Below are positions 9,187 to 17,993 of a stretch of 64,000 nt of DNA, in pieces; position 1 is the stretch's first letter; the number at the start of each line of letters is the position of its first letter. Made by a program: the position numbers and the translations under genes. Source of the DNA: HGM04593 sp045634365 (GTDB lineage Bacteria > Bacteroidota > Bacteroidia > Bacteroidales > Bacteroidaceae); the NCBI GenBank assembly GCA_045634365.1, contig JAZRAC010000026.1:1-64000 (forward strand), read 5' to 3'. The notes below the pieces were generated by a model that worked only from the letters and a program-made list of their open reading frames with translations, was not told the DNA's origin and searched no databases.

Positions 9187-10086
9187 ATGAACAACAAAAT
9201 AAAATTCAGTAAAGAGCTCATTGTGGGAGCAATAGGCATTATTGCCCTGCTTATGATATATTTGCTGATTAACTTTTTCAAAGGAATCAATCTGTTCAAA
9301 GATGGTGAACGCTACTATGCAAAGTTCGACAATATAGGGCAGATGGTTAATTCGAGCCCCATATACATCAATGGCTACAAAGCCGGAAATGTGCAGGGAA
9401 TAACATTCGACTTTAACAATATGAGCAGCATCATTGTCACAATGGATATTGACAAGAGGTTGCGCATACCCGCAGGCAGTTATGCCGAAGTTAACGACCA
9501 TATGCTCGGTGGTTGCGACATAAATATAATTCTGGGCAAGAGCGAGAATTACATTGCCCCAGGCGACACAATCTTCGGCCGACAGAATAAAGGAGTGATG
9601 GGCGAAATGAGCAACGCGCTTCCTGCCATACAAAACATTATCCCCAAGGCCGACTCTATACTAACCTCACTGAACAAATTGCTTGGCAGTTCCGCGCTCA
9701 ACAATTCGCTGAACAATGCCGAGCAGATTACCGAGGACCTATTGGTGACAACAGAGAGCCTGAACAAACTGCTGTCTACCGATATTCCGCAGATAACAGG
9801 CTCCATAAGCGAGATTGGCAATAATTTCCAAGGTGTGTCGGAGCAATTGAAAGAGGTTGACTACAAAGAACTTTTCGCATCCTTGCAAACAACGGTCGAC
9901 AATTTGGAGAAAATTACAAACTCGATAGAGAATGGTGAGGGAACAGCCGGCAAATTACTGAAAGACAGCGAATTGTACAATAAGCTCGACAGTACCTGCG
10001 CCGCTGCCAACGCCCTGCTCACCGACCTTAAAGAGAACCCCAAACGCTATGTAAATATTTCGCTCTTCGGGGGGAAAGAGAAATAA
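9187..10086 (+). CDS. MlaD/MCE-family lipid-transport substrate-binding protein
   Basis: One N-terminal membrane anchor (about residues 8-30, IVGAIGIIALLMIYLLI) is followed by an MCE domain (about 38-115) with the pattern AKFDNIGQMVNSSPIYINGYKAG, shown here only as its beginning FDNIGQ and end VNGYKAG-like INGYKAG. A helical C-terminal half with repeated LNK/LNN heptad-like segments probably forms the periplasmic needle or linker. MCE proteins work with an MlaE/MlaF ABC transporter to move phospholipids between membranes; those partners are not in the window. It sits 13 bases after the amidase, so it is probably the last gene of the leu-to-MCE transcript. Confidence 0.85.
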   Translation: MNNKIKFSKELIVGAIGIIALLMIYLLINFFKGINLFKDGERYYAKFDNIGQMVNSSPIYINGYKAGNVQGITFDFNNMSSIIVTMDIDKRLRIPAGSYAEVNDHMLGGCDINIILGKSENYIAPGDTIFGRQNKGVMGEMSNALPAIQNIIPKADSILTSLNKLLGSSALNNSLNNAEQITEDLLVTTESLNKLLSTDIPQITGSISEIGNNFQGVSEQLKEVDYKELFASLQTTVDNLEKITNSIENGEGTAGKLLKDSELYNKLDSTCAAANALLTDLKENPKRYVNISLFGGKEK

Positions 10087-10393
10087 CAGGATTCTGTTCT
10101 GTAATTTCGCGGGAGCGGAGCGACGAGGCATGTTATTGAAGGCTTATCCCGAAAAAAATCTAAATATCAGCTTTGTTGAGATTTTTGGTTCACCTAAAAT
10201 CAACTGCGCTCATTGCAATTGAAAATAAAATTTCGCTCACTCGCTTGTAGATTTTTTCACATTCGTTGCTTTTGGCCCCTTTTGGCGAGGAACTCCGTTT
10301 CGAATGACAGATTCTTATCAATTCTCTGTTGATGTAAAATTTTATATACAATTGTCCAATTTTATATTTACAAAAGTTCTTCGTTATTACAAA
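10087..10393. other. Gene-free interval after the MCE gene
   Basis: About 300 bases without a supportable gene. A 30-codon open frame starting near 10131 has no ribosome-binding site or family resemblance. The stretch around 10226-10256 (TCGCTCACTCGCTTGT) weakly resembles the arms of the dispersed 76-bp element seen elsewhere in the window. No terminator hairpin is obvious. Confidence 0.4.
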
Positions 10394-10753
10394 TTATTTT
10401 ATAAGACTTTTTTGTTTGTACGAAACGCCATTTACACTATCCACGCCGGTTATATCCATAATTGTATACATAATACTATCGGTACGGTAAGCAACATCAA
10501 CAGCGGCATCTACCCTTTCTTGTAAGAGAGGACGTTTTTCTTTAAATAAAGGAGAGGTATAAATAATCAATGGAATATTGAGAGCTGCCGCTTGTGATTT
10601 CTCATTGGCAAAGATACCATGCCCTGCATATTCATCAGAACTATTAAAAATATCTTGGCCGTGATCGGATAAATAAATAAGTACAGCATCCTCGTTCTCA
10701 AACTTCTGCATAATCTCATATACAATTGAGTCGTTGTATAAAATAGAATTATC
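10394..10753 (-). pseudogene. C-terminal remnant of a phosphoethanolamine transferase (sulfatase superfamily)
   Basis: The frame is open from 10753 and includes residues before the first ATG (NSILYNDSIVYEIMQKF). These are homologous family residues, so the ATG at 10711 is not a true start; a TAA stands directly upstream. What remains is the end of the alkaline-phosphatase-like catalytic domain of EptA-type enzymes, with the metal-binding YLSDHGQD motif and the following GHGIF region. The membrane N-terminus and the nucleophile Thr are absent. Intact enzymes decorate lipid A with phosphoethanolamine. About 120 of some 500 codons survive, so this is a decayed fragment. Confidence 0.75.
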
Positions 10754-10773
10754 TTATTTTAATGTAAACAATT

Positions 10774-12447
10774 TTATTTCTTAAAAATATCGCTCCACTG
10801 CACTCGTCCCTTGTGGTCGAGTGCTTTTATTTTGTAACGGCCTTGTGGCAGATTATCGACAACAAGGCGTGCGGAATAGCTCCCTGAAAACACCTTGCGA
10901 CCATAAATATCGTAAACCTCCAAATATTGCCAAGCGGTTCGTTGCGCGGGGAGTGCCAATGCTTGCAACGGCTCATAAGCGGCCGATAGGGTGTAACGTG
11001 CCGGCTCACTCTCGCGCCCATAAGCATCTACTGCCGTAACAGCCACAGAAACGGCCTTTGCTGTGCGACAGGGCCACACAAAAAGAGTATCGGCAACACT
11101 GGCACAAAGAAGATTGTCGACATTATCAATATCGACAGAATCGCTCAACGAAGCATAGACATTGTACCTCACTTGCGGGAGAGAGAAGGCAGAAACAACC
11201 CCTTGCCAAGAGAGCAGCAACGTGTCGCCCTTGCTCTGCAACAAGAGGGGAGCCGGAGAAGGAGGCAACGGCTCCTCCGCCCAATCCATCGGTGGCACAA
11301 GAGCCTTTTTGCCATACAGCATTGCATAAACCTCGGCGGCACCGCCCGCACTCTCCAACAAGTGCTCGGTGCGGAAAAGTGCTGTGCCCGCTGTGCCCGC
11401 CAAACGAGAAGTACTTAACTGGCGGGTAAATTCATCGGGACTCCACCCGCCATACTCCGGTAACAGCCTGTATACGCCGATTCCGGGGACAATGTGACGG
11501 CCAAAGGAGTTCTCCTGCCAATCGCGCACAAAAGGATAGAAATTATCGCCTTTAAAATAGAGCATCGGGAAGAGAATATCCATTATCCCCTCGCGCAACC
11601 ACTCCTGCGCATCTTGATAGACTGCGTCACGAGCGTTCCAGCCATAGGATTTATAGCACGACAGGTCGCTGTATTTACCCAATGGCGAGCAACTGACCCT
11701 CACCCACGGCTTTATGGATTTAACAATGGAATATACCTTGCGAGCCACGGTGGTGACATTTTTCCTGCGCCAAGCAGCAAGCGTGAGTCCCCCACCGTGC
11801 AAACGATGCAACCTGCCGTCGGGGTAACCCACAGTGCGGTCGGGGTAACGAATATAATCGAGGTGAATGCCATCCACATTGTAGCGCGACACAATCTCCT
11901 CGACCAAGCGACACAGATAATCGGCAGTGGAGGGATTACCCGGCTCCATATACCAGCTACCCTTATAGGAGGTGCACAAAGCCCTATTCTTTCGTGGCAA
12001 CGATTGCTTGCCCATACGTTTAATATGATTATCGTTGCCCAACGGTAAAGCCACCACCCAAGCGTGCAGTTGCATTCCTCTTTTGTGACACTCCTTTATG
12101 GCAAATGCCAACGGGTCGTACAAAGGCGAGCGCCCCTCCACTCCTGTGAACACATAGGAGAAGGGCTCTATTGCCGAAGGGTAGGCAACATCGCCACGCA
12201 CACGTGTTTGCAGCATCACAGTGTTTACATTGAGCGAGTGAAGCGAATCGAGAATAGAGCATAATTCCCGTTGCTGTGCAAGCGTATCGGCCGGAGCCTT
12301 CACCAAGGTTTTTGGCCAATCGAGATTTTCTATGGCAGTGAGCCACACAGCACGATATTCATACTTGGGAGAAGAGGCATATTGCGCCGACAAACATTCC
12401 GGCAACAACGCCAATATTATGATTGATATATATTTTAAAAGGTGCAT
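10774..12447 (-). CDS. GHL10/DUF187-type glycoside hydrolase-like secreted protein
   Basis: 557 residues with an N-terminal signal peptide (about 1-21, ending LSAQ). The family start YRAVWLTAIENLDWP is followed by a TIM-barrel GHL10 (YddW-like) domain to about residue 360, including LQTRVRGDVAYPS, HAWVVALPLG and VDGIHLDYIRYP, where the Asp-Tyr-Ile-Arg segment forms the presumed active-site strand. A fibronectin-like region follows. The end has YDIYGRKVFSG...LPQGRYKIK, a sorting-tail-like sequence seen in secreted Bacteroidales proteins. The substrate is unknown; related proteins are linked to peptidoglycan or glycan turnover. It stands alone on the minus strand. Confidence 0.8.
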   Translation of the reverse strand: MHLLKYISIIILALLPECLSAQYASSPKYEYRAVWLTAIENLDWPKTLVKAPADTLAQQRELCSILDSLHSLNVNTVMLQTRVRGDVAYPSAIEPFSYVFTGVEGRSPLYDPLAFAIKECHKRGMQLHAWVVALPLGNDNHIKRMGKQSLPRKNRALCTSYKGSWYMEPGNPSTADYLCRLVEEIVSRYNVDGIHLDYIRYPDRTVGYPDGRLHRLHGGGLTLAAWRRKNVTTVARKVYSIVKSIKPWVRVSCSPLGKYSDLSCYKSYGWNARDAVYQDAQEWLREGIMDILFPMLYFKGDNFYPFVRDWQENSFGRHIVPGIGVYRLLPEYGGWSPDEFTRQLSTSRLAGTAGTALFRTEHLLESAGGAAEVYAMLYGKKALVPPMDWAEEPLPPSPAPLLLQSKGDTLLLSWQGVVSAFSLPQVRYNVYASLSDSVDIDNVDNLLCASVADTLFVWPCRTAKAVSVAVTAVDAYGRESEPARYTLSAAYEPLQALALPAQRTAWQYLEVYDIYGRKVFSGSYSARLVVDNLPQGRYKIKALDHKGRVQWSDIFKK

Positions 12448-12515
12448 AAATAAAAAATATTACAAATATAGTGATTTTTAGGCAGCAAATATGGGTGATA
12501 TTCATAATAAATTTG

Positions 12516-12523
12516 TATTTTTG
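12516..12523 (+). promoter_or_regulatory. -7 box for the pyruvate oxidoreductase gene
   Basis: TATTTTTG matches the Bacteroidales -7 consensus TAnnTTTG and gives a leader of about 80 nt before the ATG at 12605. No clear -33 TTTG is present at the ideal spacing, so the assignment is moderate. Confidence 0.45.
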
Positions 12524-12604
12524 TATGATTTTAGAGGTATACTGCGCAAAGGCGGTACCCATTATCGAGATTATAGTTTATTTTCACATAATTTAAATTG
12601 CATT

Positions 12605-15600
12605 ATGACAAAAGCAAAGAAGTTTATTACTTGTGACGGAAACCAAGCCGCAGCTCACATTGCGTATATGTTTTCCGAGGTTGCAGCCATCTACCCCATC
12701 ACTCCCTCATCAACTATGGCGGAGTATGTTGACGAATGGGCTGCACAGGGCCGTAAAAACCTTTTCGGCGAGACAGTTTTAGTTCAGGAAATGCAGTCGG
12801 AAGGCGGTGCAGCCGGTGCTTTGCACGGTTCACTTCAAGCCGGTGCACTCACCACAACCTTTACAGCATCGCAGGGATTGTTGCTTATGATTCCCAACAT
12901 GTACAAGGTTGCCGGCGAAATGCTCCCCAGCGTATTCCACGTATCGGCTCGTTCTTTGGCAGGTAGCTCACTCAGCATCTTCGGCGACCACATGGATGTT
13001 ATGGCTTGTCGTCAGACAGGCTTCGCGATGCTTGCCGAGGGTTCGGTACAAGAGGTTATGGACCTTGCTGCCGTTGCTCACCTTTCAACAATAAAGAGCC
13101 GCATTCCCTTCCTTAACTTCTTCGACGGATTCCGTACATCACACGAAATTCAGAAGATTGAGATGTTGGAGCAGGAGGATATTGCACCCCTCGTTGACTG
13201 GGATGGCATACAGGCATTCCGCGACGGTGCATTGAGCCCCTCTTCACCCGTAGTTCGCGGTACAGCCGAGCAGCCCGAGACATTCTTCGCTCACAAAGAG
13301 GTTGTAAACAAGTTCTACGATGCAGTGCCCGACATTGTTGCCGGCTATATGAACCAGATTTCAGAAATCACAGGCCGTAAATATGCACCCTTCACATACT
13401 ATGGTGCCGAGGATGCCGACCGCGTGATTATAGTAATGGGTTCTGCGACAGAGGCTGCCAAAGAGGCCATCGACTACCTCACAGCAAAAGGCGAGAAGGT
13501 TGGTCTTATCAGCGTTCACCTCTATCGTCCCTTCTCACTCAAATATCTTGCAGCAGTTACTCCCAAGAGCGTTAAGCGCATAGCTGTGCTCGACCGCACA
13601 AAAGAACCCGGTTCAAACGGCGAGCCTTTGTACCTCGATGTAGTTGAGGCATTCTCAAGCTGCGAGGAGTTGAAGGCTATCAACCCCACAATCGTAGGCG
13701 GCCGCTTCGGTATTGGTTCTTGCGACACAACTCCTGCGGTTATTATGTCAATCTACGAGAACCTCGCATTGCCCACACCCAAGAACCACTTTACAGTAGG
13801 TATTGAGGACGACGTTACATTCACCTCACTTCCCAAGAAAGAGGAGATTGCCGTTGTTGACGGAATGTTCGAGGCTAAATTCTACGGCCTTGGTGCCGAC
13901 GGTACCGTGGGTGCCAACAAGAACTCTATCAAGATTATCGGTGAGAATACCGACAAGCACTGTCAGGCATACTTCTCTTACGACTCTAAAAAGTCGGGAG
14001 GTTTCACCTGCTCTCACTTGCGTTTCGGTGACAAGCCCATCCGTTCCACATATCTTGTAAACACTCCCAACTTCGTAGCTTGCCACGTTCAGGCATACTT
14101 GCGTATGTACGATGTAATCGGTGGCTTGCAGAAGGGCGGTACATTCCTTCTGAACACTGTTTGGGACGGCGAAGAGCTCATCAAGAACCTCCCCAACAAT
14201 ATCAAGAAGTATTTTGCCGAGAACGATATTACCGTTTACTACATAAACGCTACAAAGATTGCACAGGAGATTGGATTGGGCAACCGCACAAACACCATCT
14301 TGCAGAGTGCATTCTTCCGCATCACCGAGGTTATCCCCGTAGACCTTGCCATCGAGCAGATGAAGAAATTTATCGTTAAGTCTTACGGCAAGAAGGGACA
14401 AGACATTGTCGATAAGAACAATGCTGCCGTTGACCGTGGCGGTGAATACAAACAGCTCACTATCGACGCAGCTTGGGCCAACCTCCCCGCAGATGTTGAA
14501 GAGAAGCGCGACGAGCCCGAATTCATCACAAACATCGTGCGCCCCATCAACGCACAGCAGGGCGACAAGCTCCCCGTTTCGGCCTACTTACAGATTGCCG
14601 ACGGTACTTGGCCTCTTGGAACATCGGCTTACGAGAAACGTGGCGTGAGCGCATTCGTTCCTAAATGGGATGCCGAGAAATGTATCCAGTGTAACAGATG
14701 TTCTTACGTTTGTCCTCACGGCTGTATCCGTCCCTTTGTAATGGACGAGAATGAGGCAGCCGGCCTCAACGCCGAGAAGATTGAGATGAAGGCTCCCGCA
14801 GCATTCAAGGGAATGCAGTTCCGCATTCAGGTGGGCGTGCTCGACTGTCTTGGTTGCGGCAACTGTGTAGACGTATGTCCCGGCAACCCCAAACTCGGTG
14901 GTTCTGCACTCACAATGGTTCCTCTGGAACAAGAAAGAGGCGAGGCTGCCAACTGGGATTACTGCTACAAGAACGTTAAGAGCAAGCAAGAGCTCATCGA
15001 CGTTAAGAGCAACCCCAAAAACTCACAGTTTGCAACACCTTTGTTCCAATTCTCGGGTGCTTGCTCGGGTTGCGGCGAAACTCCTTATGTAAAACTCATC
15101 ACACAGCTCTTTGGCGAGCGCGAGATTGTAGCCAATGCAACAGGTTGTTCTTCAATCTACACAGCATCGGTTCCCTCAATCCCCTACACAACCAACGAGA
15201 AGGGCGAAGGACCTGCTTGGGGTAACTCACTCTTCGAGGACTTCTGCGAGTATGGATTGGGTATGAAACTTGCCGAGAACAAGATGCGCGAACGCTTGAC
15301 CACTCTCTTCACCGAGCTTACACAGTGCAGCTGCGCAAGCGAGGAGTTGAAGGGCTTGGCACAACAGTGGCTCGACAATAAGTTCAGCGGCGATGTTACA
15401 AAGGCTATCGCTCCCGCTATCATCGCAGCTTGCGAGGCATCGGAGTGCGACACTTGCAAGAAGATTCTCGCCATCAAGCAGTACATCGTTAAACGCTCAC
15501 AGTGGATTATCGGTGGTGACGGTGCTTCTTACGATATTGGTTACGGCGGTCTCGACCACGTAATTGCATCGGGTGAGGACATCAACCTGCTTGTGCTCGA

Positions 15601-16162
15601 TACAGAGGTTTACTCTAACACCGGCGGACAGGCTTCAAAGTCTACCCCTCTTGGTGCTATTGCTAAATTTGCCGCTTCGGGTAAACGCATCCGCAAGAAG
15701 GACCTTGGTATGATTGCTACCACATACGGCTATGTATACGTTGCACAGATTGCAATGGGTGCAAGCTACGACCAGTGTTTGAAGGCTATCCGCGAGGCAG
15801 AGGCTTATCCCGGTCCTTCGTTGGTTATCGCTTACGCTCCCTGTATCAACCACGGTATCAAGAAAGGTATGGGCAAGGCACAGGCTGAGCAGCAGGCAGC
15901 CGTTGAGTGCGGTTACTGGCACTTGTGGCGTTACAACCCCGCTCTCGAAGAGGAGGGTAAAAACCCCTTCACGCTCGACAGCAAGGAGCCTCAGTGGGAT
16001 AAATTCCAAGCATTCCTCCAAGGCGAGGTGCGCTATGCATCACTTGCAAAACAGTTCCCCGCAGAGGCACAGGAGTTGTTCGAGGCTGCCGAGGGTATGG
16101 CCAAGAAACGCTATTCAAGCTACCAGCGTATGGCTAAACTCGATTGGGGCAAAGAGGAATAA
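12605..16162 (+). CDS. nifJ: Pyruvate:ferredoxin (flavodoxin) oxidoreductase, single-chain
   Basis: Oxidatively decarboxylates pyruvate to acetyl-CoA and reduces ferredoxin, the central anaerobic route to acetyl-CoA. The start ATG at 12605 gives 1185 residues, the normal size of the homodimeric fused enzyme; an upstream reading from 12491 runs through the promoter. Order of domains: N-terminal pyruvate domain with YPITPSSTMAEY, two 4Fe-4S motifs (CIQCNRCSYVCPHGC at about 693, CLGCGNCVDVCPG at about 748), and the C-terminal TPP-binding domain with CSGCGETPYVKL, NATGCSSIY and GDGASYDIGYGG (about 970). Codon use looks like that of a highly expressed gene. A hairpin terminator follows. Confidence 0.96.
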   Translation: MTKAKKFITCDGNQAAAHIAYMFSEVAAIYPITPSSTMAEYVDEWAAQGRKNLFGETVLVQEMQSEGGAAGALHGSLQAGALTTTFTASQGLLLMIPNMYKVAGEMLPSVFHVSARSLAGSSLSIFGDHMDVMACRQTGFAMLAEGSVQEVMDLAAVAHLSTIKSRIPFLNFFDGFRTSHEIQKIEMLEQEDIAPLVDWDGIQAFRDGALSPSSPVVRGTAEQPETFFAHKEVVNKFYDAVPDIVAGYMNQISEITGRKYAPFTYYGAEDADRVIIVMGSATEAAKEAIDYLTAKGEKVGLISVHLYRPFSLKYLAAVTPKSVKRIAVLDRTKEPGSNGEPLYLDVVEAFSSCEELKAINPTIVGGRFGIGSCDTTPAVIMSIYENLALPTPKNHFTVGIEDDVTFTSLPKKEEIAVVDGMFEAKFYGLGADGTVGANKNSIKIIGENTDKHCQAYFSYDSKKSGGFTCSHLRFGDKPIRSTYLVNTPNFVACHVQAYLRMYDVIGGLQKGGTFLLNTVWDGEELIKNLPNNIKKYFAENDITVYYINATKIAQEIGLGNRTNTILQSAFFRITEVIPVDLAIEQMKKFIVKSYGKKGQDIVDKNNAAVDRGGEYKQLTIDAAWANLPADVEEKRDEPEFITNIVRPINAQQGDKLPVSAYLQIADGTWPLGTSAYEKRGVSAFVPKWDAEKCIQCNRCSYVCPHGCIRPFVMDENEAAGLNAEKIEMKAPAAFKGMQFRIQVGVLDCLGCGNCVDVCPGNPKLGGSALTMVPLEQERGEAANWDYCYKNVKSKQELIDVKSNPKNSQFATPLFQFSGACSGCGETPYVKLITQLFGEREIVANATGCSSIYTASVPSIPYTTNEKGEGPAWGNSLFEDFCEYGLGMKLAENKMRERLTTLFTELTQCSCASEELKGLAQQWLDNKFSGDVTKAIAPAIIAACEASECDTCKKILAIKQYIVKRSQWIIGGDGASYDIGYGGLDHVIASGEDINLLVLDTEVYSNTGGQASKSTPLGAIAKFAASGKRIRKKDLGMIATTYGYVYVAQIAMGASYDQCLKAIREAEAYPGPSLVIAYAPCINHGIKKGMGKAQAEQQAAVECGYWHLWRYNPALEEEGKNPFTLDSKEPQWDKFQAFLQGEVRYASLAKQFPAEAQELFEAAEGMAKKRYSSYQRMAKLDWGKEE

Positions 16163-16190
16163 TCCCTTTTATAGACCATAAAATTCAGGA

Positions 16191-16229
16191 GGTGGTGACC
16201 TAAAAGCAAAAAGGTCACCACCTTTTTTT
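16191..16229 (+). terminator. Intrinsic terminator after nifJ
   Basis: 11-bp perfect stem GGTGGTGACCT / AGGTCACCACC with a 10-base A-rich loop followed by seven T. The same GGTGACC stem recurs at three other intergenic sites, so it is also the hairpin part of a dispersed repeat. Confidence 0.85.
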
Positions 16230-16301
16230 GGAGGTTGAATGAAAGAGCTGTTTTTGAGGGCAAGCGTAACGATAAAAGAGCCTTTTTACTCACCCTCTTT
16301 G
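16191..16301 (+). repeat. Composite dispersed repeat, copy A (hairpin plus arm)
   Basis: The GGTGACC hairpin is followed at 16231 by an arm with the segments GAGGTTGAATGAAAGAGCTG, then AAGCGTAACGATAAAAGAGC, then CTTTTTACTCACC. The same order of hairpin and arm occurs at 17861-17977 (inverted), 31932-32260 and, split by an insertion, 57958-58626 (inverted). No coding content. This is a short-form copy, lacking the GCGGAGT...TACTTGGG block found in copies C and D. Confidence 0.8.
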
Positions 16302-16395
16302 TTTTATACTCTGCAAAAAGAGAGGAAGGCAGAAAACCAACAGGGGGCGACAGATGTTTTTATTGAGAACATTATTAACCTAAACCTTTATAAAT

Positions 16396-17853
16396 ATGTC
16401 TTCTACAACAAGTAAAAGTGTTAAGTTAGGGGTTATCACACTTGCCATTATGAACGTGACGGCAGTGGTATCCCTGCGCGGGCTTCCCGCTGAAGCCGAG
16501 TATGGAATAAGCTCGGCATTCTACTACCTGTTTGCCGCAATTGTATTCCTTATTCCCACCTCCTTCGTTGCTGCCGAGCTTGCGGCAATGTTCCAGAATA
16601 AACAGGGGGGAGTGTTCCGCTGGGTGGGAGAGGCCTTCGGCAAACGTATGGGCTTCCTTGCAATATGGTTGCAATGGGTGGAGAGTACAATATGGTACCC
16701 CACAGTGCTCACCTTCGGAGCTGTGGCGCTTGCATTCATTGGGAGCAACAGTGCTGCGGATATGAACCTTGCTTCGAACAAAATGTATACCCTCGCTGTG
16801 GTGCTCATAATCTATTGGGCGGCAACATTTATTTCGCTGAAAGGACTCGGCTGGGTGAGTAAGGTGGCAAAAATCGGTGGATTGGTGGGAACGATTATCC
16901 CTGCATTCTTGCTTATGCTCCTTGCCGTTGCCTATCTTGCAAGCGGCGGTACATCGCAGATGGATTTTGGCGGCAACTTCTTCCCCGACATTACCAAGCT
17001 CGACAATCTGGTGCTTGCATCGGGTATATTCCTCTTTTACGCGGGAATGGAGATGACAGGTATACACGTGAAGGATATGAACAATCCCGCAAAGGAGTAT
17101 CCGCGTGCGGTGTTCATAGGAGCTATAATCACCGTGCTTATATTTGTATTAGGAACATTCTCGTTGGGTATAATAATTCCACAGAAGGATATAAACCTCA
17201 CGCAAAGCCTGTTGGTGGGATTCGACAACTATTTTAAATATATACACGCATCGTGGCTGTCGCCCATTATTGCCGTGGCACTTGCTTTTGGAGTGCTCGC
17301 CGGAGTGCTCACCTGGGTATCGGGTCCTTCAAAGGGTATTTTCGCCGTGGGAAAGGCCGGTTATCTGCCTCCCTTTATGCAGAAGGCCAACAGTTTGGGT
17401 GTACAAAGAAATATTTTGCTTATACAGGGTGGTGCAGTAACCTTTCTGAGCTTGCTTTTTGTGGTAATGCCATCGGTGCAGAGCTTCTACCAGATACTAT
17501 CGCAGTTAACCGTACTATTGTACCTTATAATGTATCTCCTTATGTTTGCGGCAGCTATCTATCTGCGTTACAGTATGAAGGAGGCTCCCCGCCCCTTCCG
17601 TTTGGGCAGCAAGGGCAACTGTGTTATGTGGATTGTATCGGGAATGGGATTCTTGGGCAGCCTGCTCGCATTTGTATTGAGCTTTATTCCCCCTGCACAA
17701 ATTTCGGTGGGAAGCAACGCCACTTGGTATTCGGTGCTTGTAATTGGTTGCCTTGTGGTTGTGATTGCTCCGTTCATAATATATGCGATGCGTAAGCCAC
17801 ACTGGATGGACAAGGAGTCGCAATTCGAGCCTTTCCATAATGAAAAGCAATAA
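16396..17853 (+). CDS. APC-superfamily amino-acid permease, GadC-like
   Basis: 485 residues with about twelve hydrophobic segments spread over the whole chain. The N-terminus (LGVITLAIMNVTAVVSLRGLP) and the segment GGVFRWVGEAFG are typical of the glutamate:GABA antiporter branch of the APC superfamily, next to the unwound helix 1. A hydrophilic tail ends the protein. Probable role: amino-acid uptake or exchange at the inner membrane, possibly in acid resistance; no glutamate decarboxylase gene is in the window, so the substrate is unproven. It has its own intergenic region, with repeat copies A upstream and B downstream. Confidence 0.8.
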   Translation: MSSTTSKSVKLGVITLAIMNVTAVVSLRGLPAEAEYGISSAFYYLFAAIVFLIPTSFVAAELAAMFQNKQGGVFRWVGEAFGKRMGFLAIWLQWVESTIWYPTVLTFGAVALAFIGSNSAADMNLASNKMYTLAVVLIIYWAATFISLKGLGWVSKVAKIGGLVGTIIPAFLLMLLAVAYLASGGTSQMDFGGNFFPDITKLDNLVLASGIFLFYAGMEMTGIHVKDMNNPAKEYPRAVFIGAIITVLIFVLGTFSLGIIIPQKDINLTQSLLVGFDNYFKYIHASWLSPIIAVALAFGVLAGVLTWVSGPSKGIFAVGKAGYLPPFMQKANSLGVQRNILLIQGGAVTFLSLLFVVMPSVQSFYQILSQLTVLLYLIMYLLMFAAAIYLRYSMKEAPRPFRLGSKGNCVMWIVSGMGFLGSLLAFVLSFIPPAQISVGSNATWYSVLVIGCLVVVIAPFIIYAMRKPHWMDKESQFEPFHNEKQ

Positions 17854-17860
17854 AAGACAA

Positions 17861-17977
17861 GAAGGTGACTAAAAAGGCTCTTTTATCGTTACGCTTGCGA
17901 GCCTAAAAACAACCCTTTTTATTCGCCCTCAAAATAATGGCGGTGACCTATTCTACTGTTAGGTCACCGCCATTATT
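17861..17977 (-). repeat. Composite dispersed repeat, copy B (inverted), with terminator hairpin
   Basis: Read on the minus strand: an 18-bp perfect stem (AATAATGGCGGTGACCTA and its complement, 17933-17977, 9-base loop), then GAGGGCGAATAAAAAGGGTT, GCAAGCGTAACGATAAAAG and AGCCTTTTTAGTCACC. It lies between the convergent permease and ABC-exporter genes and its hairpin probably ends transcription of both. It is the same element as copy A in opposite orientation. Confidence 0.82.
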
Positions 17978-17993
17978 GTCTGTTCTACAATAT

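Noticed and set aside
10131..10223. 30-codon frame in the gene-free interval (MLLKAYPEKNLN...)
   Set aside because: No ribosome-binding site or promoter; the surrounding DNA looks like dispersed repeat sequence.
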